Positions 60,484-64,000 of a stretch of DNA of 64,000 nt are shown here, piece by piece. The stretch lies in NCBI GenBank assembly GCA_032158295.1, contig CM063261.1, positions 4,340,001 to 4,404,000 on the forward strand. Reading direction: 5' to 3'. Position 1 is the first letter of the stretch. Each line of letters opens with the position of its first letter. The stretch is from Pycnopodia helianthoides (taxonomy: Eukaryota > Echinodermata > Asteroidea > Forcipulatida > Asteriidae). The notes below the pieces were generated by a model. That model saw only the letters and a program-made list of their open reading frames with translations, had not been told where the DNA came from and searched no databases. Both the position numbers and the translations under genes were made by a program.

Positions 60484-60789
60484 TGCTTGTTTGATGATAC
60501 ATTTATGGGTGTTTTTAAATCGGTAATATTGTCAACAAAGGAATAAAAACCCTTGATTGAACTGCTGCTGGATCTAAGTTAGAACACAGGCTTTCATTTG
60601 ATATATTGTTTGTGTCTTTTTAAGACCAGTTCCTGAGACCAAACGAAAACAAATTTCACGTGTAAATGCTATGAGAAAGAAGTATATTAATAATAGGAAA
60701 AACAATTTAAAATCTCAACAAAAACAAAGGTGGTTTTGGCGGATGGCCAAAACCCCCAATATTGAGTGCTTCTTTTACACTTCGTAGGC
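60484..60789. other. HERC last intron, no feature
   Basis: Nothing recognised. Confidence 0.5.
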
Positions 60790-62153
60790 TTGTGTGTGTG
60801 TGTAATGTTGTCATTTAGCCTTTTGGGAAAGACTCTGCTGGGGGTGTGTGTAGTGTTGTCATTTAGCCTTTTGGGAAAGACTCTGCTGGGGTGTGTGTAA
60901 TGTTGTCATTTAGCCTTTTGGGAAAGACTCTGCTGGGGGTGTCTGTAGTGTTGTCATTTAGCCTTTTGGGAAAGACTCTGCTGGGGGTGTGTGTAGTGTT
61001 GTCGATCATTTAGCCTTTTGGGAAAGACTGCTAGGGGTGTGTGTAGTGTTGTCATTTAGCCTTTTGGGAAAGACTCTGCTGGGGGTGTGTGTAGTGTTGT
61101 CATTTAGCCTTTTGGGAAAGACTGCTGGGTGTGTGTGTAGTGTTGTCATTTAGCCTTTTGGGAAAGACTCTGCTGGGGTGTGTGTAATGTTGTCATTTAG
61201 CCTTTTGGGAAAGACTGGTGGGGGTGTGTAATGTTTTCATTTAGCCTTTTGGGAAAGACTCTGCTGGGGGTGTGTGTAGTGTTGTCATTTAGCCTTTTAG
61301 GAAAGACTGCTGGGGGTGTGTGTGGTGTTGTCATTTAGCCTTTTGGGAAAGACTGCTGGGGTGTGTGTAGTGTTGTCATTTAGCCTTTTGGGAAAGACTG
61401 CTGGGGGTGTGTGTAATGTTGTCATTTAGCCTTTTAGGAAAGACTCTGCTGGGTGTGTGTGTGGTGTTGTCGATCATTTAGCCTTTTGGGAAAGACTCTG
61501 CTGGGGGTGTGTGTAGTGTTGTCATTTAGCCTTTTGGGAAAGACTCTGCTGGGGGTGTGTGTAGTGTTGTCATTTAGCCTTTTGGGAACTAAGACTGCTG
61601 GGGGTGTGTAATGTTGTCATTTAGCCTTTTAGGAAAGACTCTGCTGGGGGTGTGTGTGGTGTTGTCATTTAGCCTTTTGGGAAAGACTGCTGGGGTGTGT
61701 GTAATGTTGTCATTTAGCCTTTTGGGAAAGACTGCTGGGGTGTGTGTAATGTTGTCATTTAGCCTTTTGAGAAAGACTGCTGGGGGTGTGTGTAGTGTTG
61801 TCATTTAGCCTTTTGGGAAAGACTGCTGGGGGTGTGTGTAGTGTTCTCATTAAGCCTTTTGGGAAAGACTGCTGGGGTGTGTAATGTTGTCATTTAGCCT
61901 TTTGGGAAAGACTCTGCTGGGGGTGTGTGTAGTGTTGTCATTTAGCCTTTTGGGAAAGACTGCTGGGGGTGTGTAATGTTGTCATTTAGCCTTTTGGGAA
62001 AGACTCTGCTGGGGTGTGTGTAATGTTGTCATTTAGCCTTTTGGGAAAGACTGCTGGGGGTGTGTAATGTTGTCATTTAGCCTTTTAAAAAGACTCTGCT
62101 GGGTGTGTGTGTGGTGTTGTCATTCAGCCTTTTGGGAAAGACTCTGCTGGGGT
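60790..62153. repeat. Minisatellite, 29 copies of a 43-48-bp unit
   Basis: I count 29 occurrences of the core CATTTAGCCTTTTGGGAAAG (allowing single-base variants). Each is followed by ACTCTGCTGGGG or ACTGCTGGGG and GTGTGTGTAGTGTTGT. Units differ by presence of CT, length of the TG run, A/G in GTAGTG or GTAATG, and two copies with an extra CGAT. It lies in the intron between the two HERC exons. Open frames across it on both strands are consequences of the repeat. Confidence 0.97.
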
Positions 62154-62205
62154 CCAAAAACATGAGGCCGTGAACCATTTTTTGAAACACTCTTTCTTTA
62201 CTCAC

Positions 62206-62308
62206 CGAGGAACTTCTTTTTCCTTTCCAGATCTAACTCTCGGAAGACTTCCCAGAACAGCTTGATTGTTGAGTGTCTTCGGTAGTACTCTCCCTTGTAT
62301 TCAACGTT
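62206..62308 (-). CDS. HERC-type HECT E3 ligase, penultimate coding exon
   Basis: This 103-nt exon encodes 34 residues plus one base: NVEYKGEYYRRHSTIKLFWE, then VFRELDLERKKKFL. It is the HECT-domain segment that links the N lobe to the C lobe, with the hallmark T-I-x-x-FWE-x-F and KKKFL before the FLTG of the next exon. The acceptor is GATCGATACAG before AACGTT (phase 0), and the donor is CTCG followed by GTGAGT (phase 1). The earlier exons with the rest of the HECT domain and any RCC1 repeats are not in the window. Confidence 0.93.
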
Positions 62309-62449
62309 CTGTATCGATCCAAACAAATACCACAATAAACTCAAGGAATAGTACATCATTAAGCCTTGTTCCAAAATCATGCAATTACTACGGTGGCTCA
62401 AATTTGCCAGTTCCTAAAGCACTCTTCATTCTTTTTTGGGGCTTATATC

Positions 62450-62780
62450 TCTGTAATATTGCATTATATCGCCATACTTTTGCGTTATATTCCCATATTT
62501 TATTACGGTTTATTGCCGTACTATTGAGTAAAATTTGGCAATATAATGCAATAAAATACAGCAATAAAACTCAATAGTGCAGCAATATAACGCAATAGTG
62601 CAGCAATATAATGCAATAGTGCAGCGACATAACGCAATATTGCAGCGATATAACGCCATAGTGCAGCAATATAACGCAATAGTGCAGCGATATAACCGAT
62701 AGTGCAGCGATATAACCGGTAGTGCAGCGATATAACGCAATAGCACAGTGATACAATGCAATAAAACACAGCGATAAAAT
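62450..62780. repeat. 21-bp tandem array (CAGCRATATAACGCAATAGTG)
   Basis: About eleven units of CAGCAATATAACGCAATAGTG with variants run from 62538 to 62778. The sequence just to the left (ATTGCATTATATCGCCATAC, TTGCGTTATATTCCC) is the same motif in opposite orientation, so the locus is partly palindromic. Confidence 0.9.
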
Positions 62781-62824
62781 AAACCTGGCTTGCACCATTT
62801 TTGGAGCCACATTCCCTGTGTGTG

Positions 62825-63005
62825 GCAGGTCGTAGCCAAGCGTTATAAGCACCAGACTCAAGCTCAGGTGTTTCTGATCAGCAAAGTGTGGGTTCGAGTC
62901 CCGGTCTTGACACTTGTGTTCTTAAGCAAGACACTTAACCATTATTGTTTCGTCCTTTGGATGGGACGTAAAGCCATTGGTACCACGTGTTGTGTAATGC
63001 ACGTT
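62825..63005 (+). mobile_element. tRNA-derived SINE
   Basis: GTAGCCAAGCGTTATAAGCACC, GACTCAAGCTCAGGTGTTTC, B-box GGGTTCGAGTCCCGG, then CACTTGTGTTCTTAAGCAAGACAC and CGTCCTTTGGATGGGACGTAAAGCC. It is the same head family as 57200-57545. Confidence 0.75.
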
Positions 63006-63539
63006 AAAAAAAAACAATTAAACTTATCCAGACCTGCCAACCTCTGGAGTTCAAAAACTGTATTCTTTATTCCCAAAAGTTGTATTTTACTGACAAAAAT
63101 TTTCCTTTTTTTTAAAACACACGGCAATGCTGTACAATGTATAAATTAGCTCGTGCACCAGCGATGCAATTTTTGGGGAATAACTGGTTCGCGTGATTTC
63201 ACCAATAGAGGGCAATTAATCTCGCACTATCGCATTGTTCCGAAACGCCCTCTAGCGCTCAATGTTTCTTGCATTTTTGTCGCACGCAAAGTGACAAAGA
63301 CTACAGGCCTGAAAACGACGTCTGTGTGTTTAGTGTGTGCGTGCGTTGTGTACAGTACTGTGTGATCATGCGTTGTATTTTGTGTGGCGTGATGCGGTCA
63401 TGTTTCACTTTTTACACTGCGATGATCATGCTTGATAACATGCATCCATTTCAAAAGGGATTACAGGATATACACAAAATACAGAATCAGTTCATGTGTT
63501 GGGCTACAAAAAACTTCTAAATGCAACAGAATGGAACAG

Positions 63540-63690
63540 CTCTGTGATTGTTAGTTACAATCACATTAGGTCTAGTTTTTCTTGTTTTTGTAAACTCTGT
63601 ATATTTTATGTATGAATAAAGTATTTGTTTTGAAAAGTGAAAAAAAAGGTCAATCAATCAATCAATCTATCAATCAGTAAGCATTTGAAG
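63540..63690 (+). mobile_element. LINE or SINE 3' tail with (CAAT)n
   Basis: T-rich sequence with GTATATTTTATGTATGAATAAAG, then an A-rich run and CAATCAATCAATCAATC. The pattern parallels the fragment at 45077-45312. Only the tail can be recognised. Confidence 0.5.
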
Positions 63691-63699
63691 AGTGCAATC

Positions 63700-64000
63700 T
63701 TTCTATTTATTATTATTATTATTTCATCTTATCACAGCATGCAAAAGATTACATTTTCCTTGTGCCGGTTACTCCTCGAGTCAGGCTACGTCACGTAGCT
63801 TTAGATCTCAAGGGTCTTTCTCAGGATCCTCGCTGTTCCCAAAAGCGCCGCCTTCTGTAACAGATCTATCTTCACATTTGTCCCTAATTCATCTAGATGT
63901 TTCCCCAGTGCTTTGGGAATGGTACCAGGTGCTCCAACAACCACAGGGACTACTTTCACTTTCACCTGCCAAATCTTACGGAGTTCCCTGGCCAGGTCTT
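63700..64000 (-). mobile_element. LINE ORF2 C terminus (runs off the right edge)
   Basis: On the minus strand an intact frame enters at the window edge, DLARELRKIWQVKVKVVPVV, continues to GAPGTIPKALGKHLDELG and ends LLGTARILRKTLEI with TAA at 63801-63803. The block (V-PVV-GA-G--PK-L, then LL--ARILRK-L-I) is the common C terminus of a non-LTR reverse transcriptase found in many marine invertebrates. A (TTA)n-like stretch (AATAATAATAATAAATAG on the minus strand) follows as the tail. Confidence 0.8.

Noticed and set aside
61589..61808. Repetitive open frames on both strands of the minisatellite
   Set aside because: Produced by the tandem unit; units of unequal length break the frame elsewhere, and the array is intronic.
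60790..62153. CRISPR-like regular repeats
   Set aside because: Units are contiguous without unique spacers and the DNA is eukaryotic.
62510..62861. Tyr/Cys-rich minus-strand frames
   Set aside because: Translation of the 21-bp array; low-complexity artefact.

Overview
This window is about 64 kb of AT-rich animal nuclear DNA, most likely from a marine invertebrate deuterostome. An echinoderm, possibly a sea star, is my best guess. The reasons are large phase-consistent introns with consensus GT/AG sites, abundant tRNA-derived SINEs and TTAA-flanked MITEs, an interstitial TTAGGG tract, frequent TACATGTA-like words, and BEL/Pao-like, DIRS-like and LINE remnants. The assignment rests on recall, not on a search.

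Two host genes are supported, both on the minus strand. The left 34 kb carries a ZCCHC24 orthologue (zinc-finger CCHC domain protein 24). Its start exon lies near 34.4 kb, followed by a 45-codon exon, a 27-nt microexon, the exon with the CCHC zinc knuckle, and an exon with the first part of the 3CxxC zinc-binding domain at 789-953. The last coding exon, with the final CxxC pair, is off the left edge. All four introns inside the window are phase 0. The right end holds the last two coding exons of a HERC-type HECT E3 ubiquitin ligase (62206-62308 and 59168-59376, including the catalytic Cys). Its upstream exons are off the right edge. HERC is transcribed toward the ZCCHC24 promoter, so the genes are tandem with about 25 kb between them.

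The introns of ZCCHC24 hold mainly short mobile elements. Several related MITE families have ends starting AGG and are flanked by TTAA. One pair shares a single TTAA and one copy is a 506-bp near-palindrome. There is also a short element with CAGGCCTGGAAT ends and 6-bp target duplications, and there are tRNA-derived SINEs.

The 37-56 kb interval between the genes is transposon wreckage. From left to right: a tRNA-like SINE; an inverted-repeat element (39.2-39.9 kb); a complete 894-bp element with long terminal inverted repeats and a perfect 9-bp target duplication (42.7-43.6 kb); a decayed minus-strand gene of an uncharacterised, probably transposon-derived family (43.8-46.6 kb) broken by a LINE tail; a frameshifted DIRS-like RNase H plus tyrosine recombinase fragment (47.7-48.6 kb); and a frameshifted, internally deleted BEL/Pao-like gag-pol (49.3-52.9 kb). 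An inverted repeat of 80-104 bp brackets the last three (43697-43800 and 53037-53116).

The HERC terminal intron contains a 29-copy minisatellite of about 46 bp, a tandem 95-bp duplication, and a decayed partial copy of the HECT last exon that still has an AG in the acceptor position.
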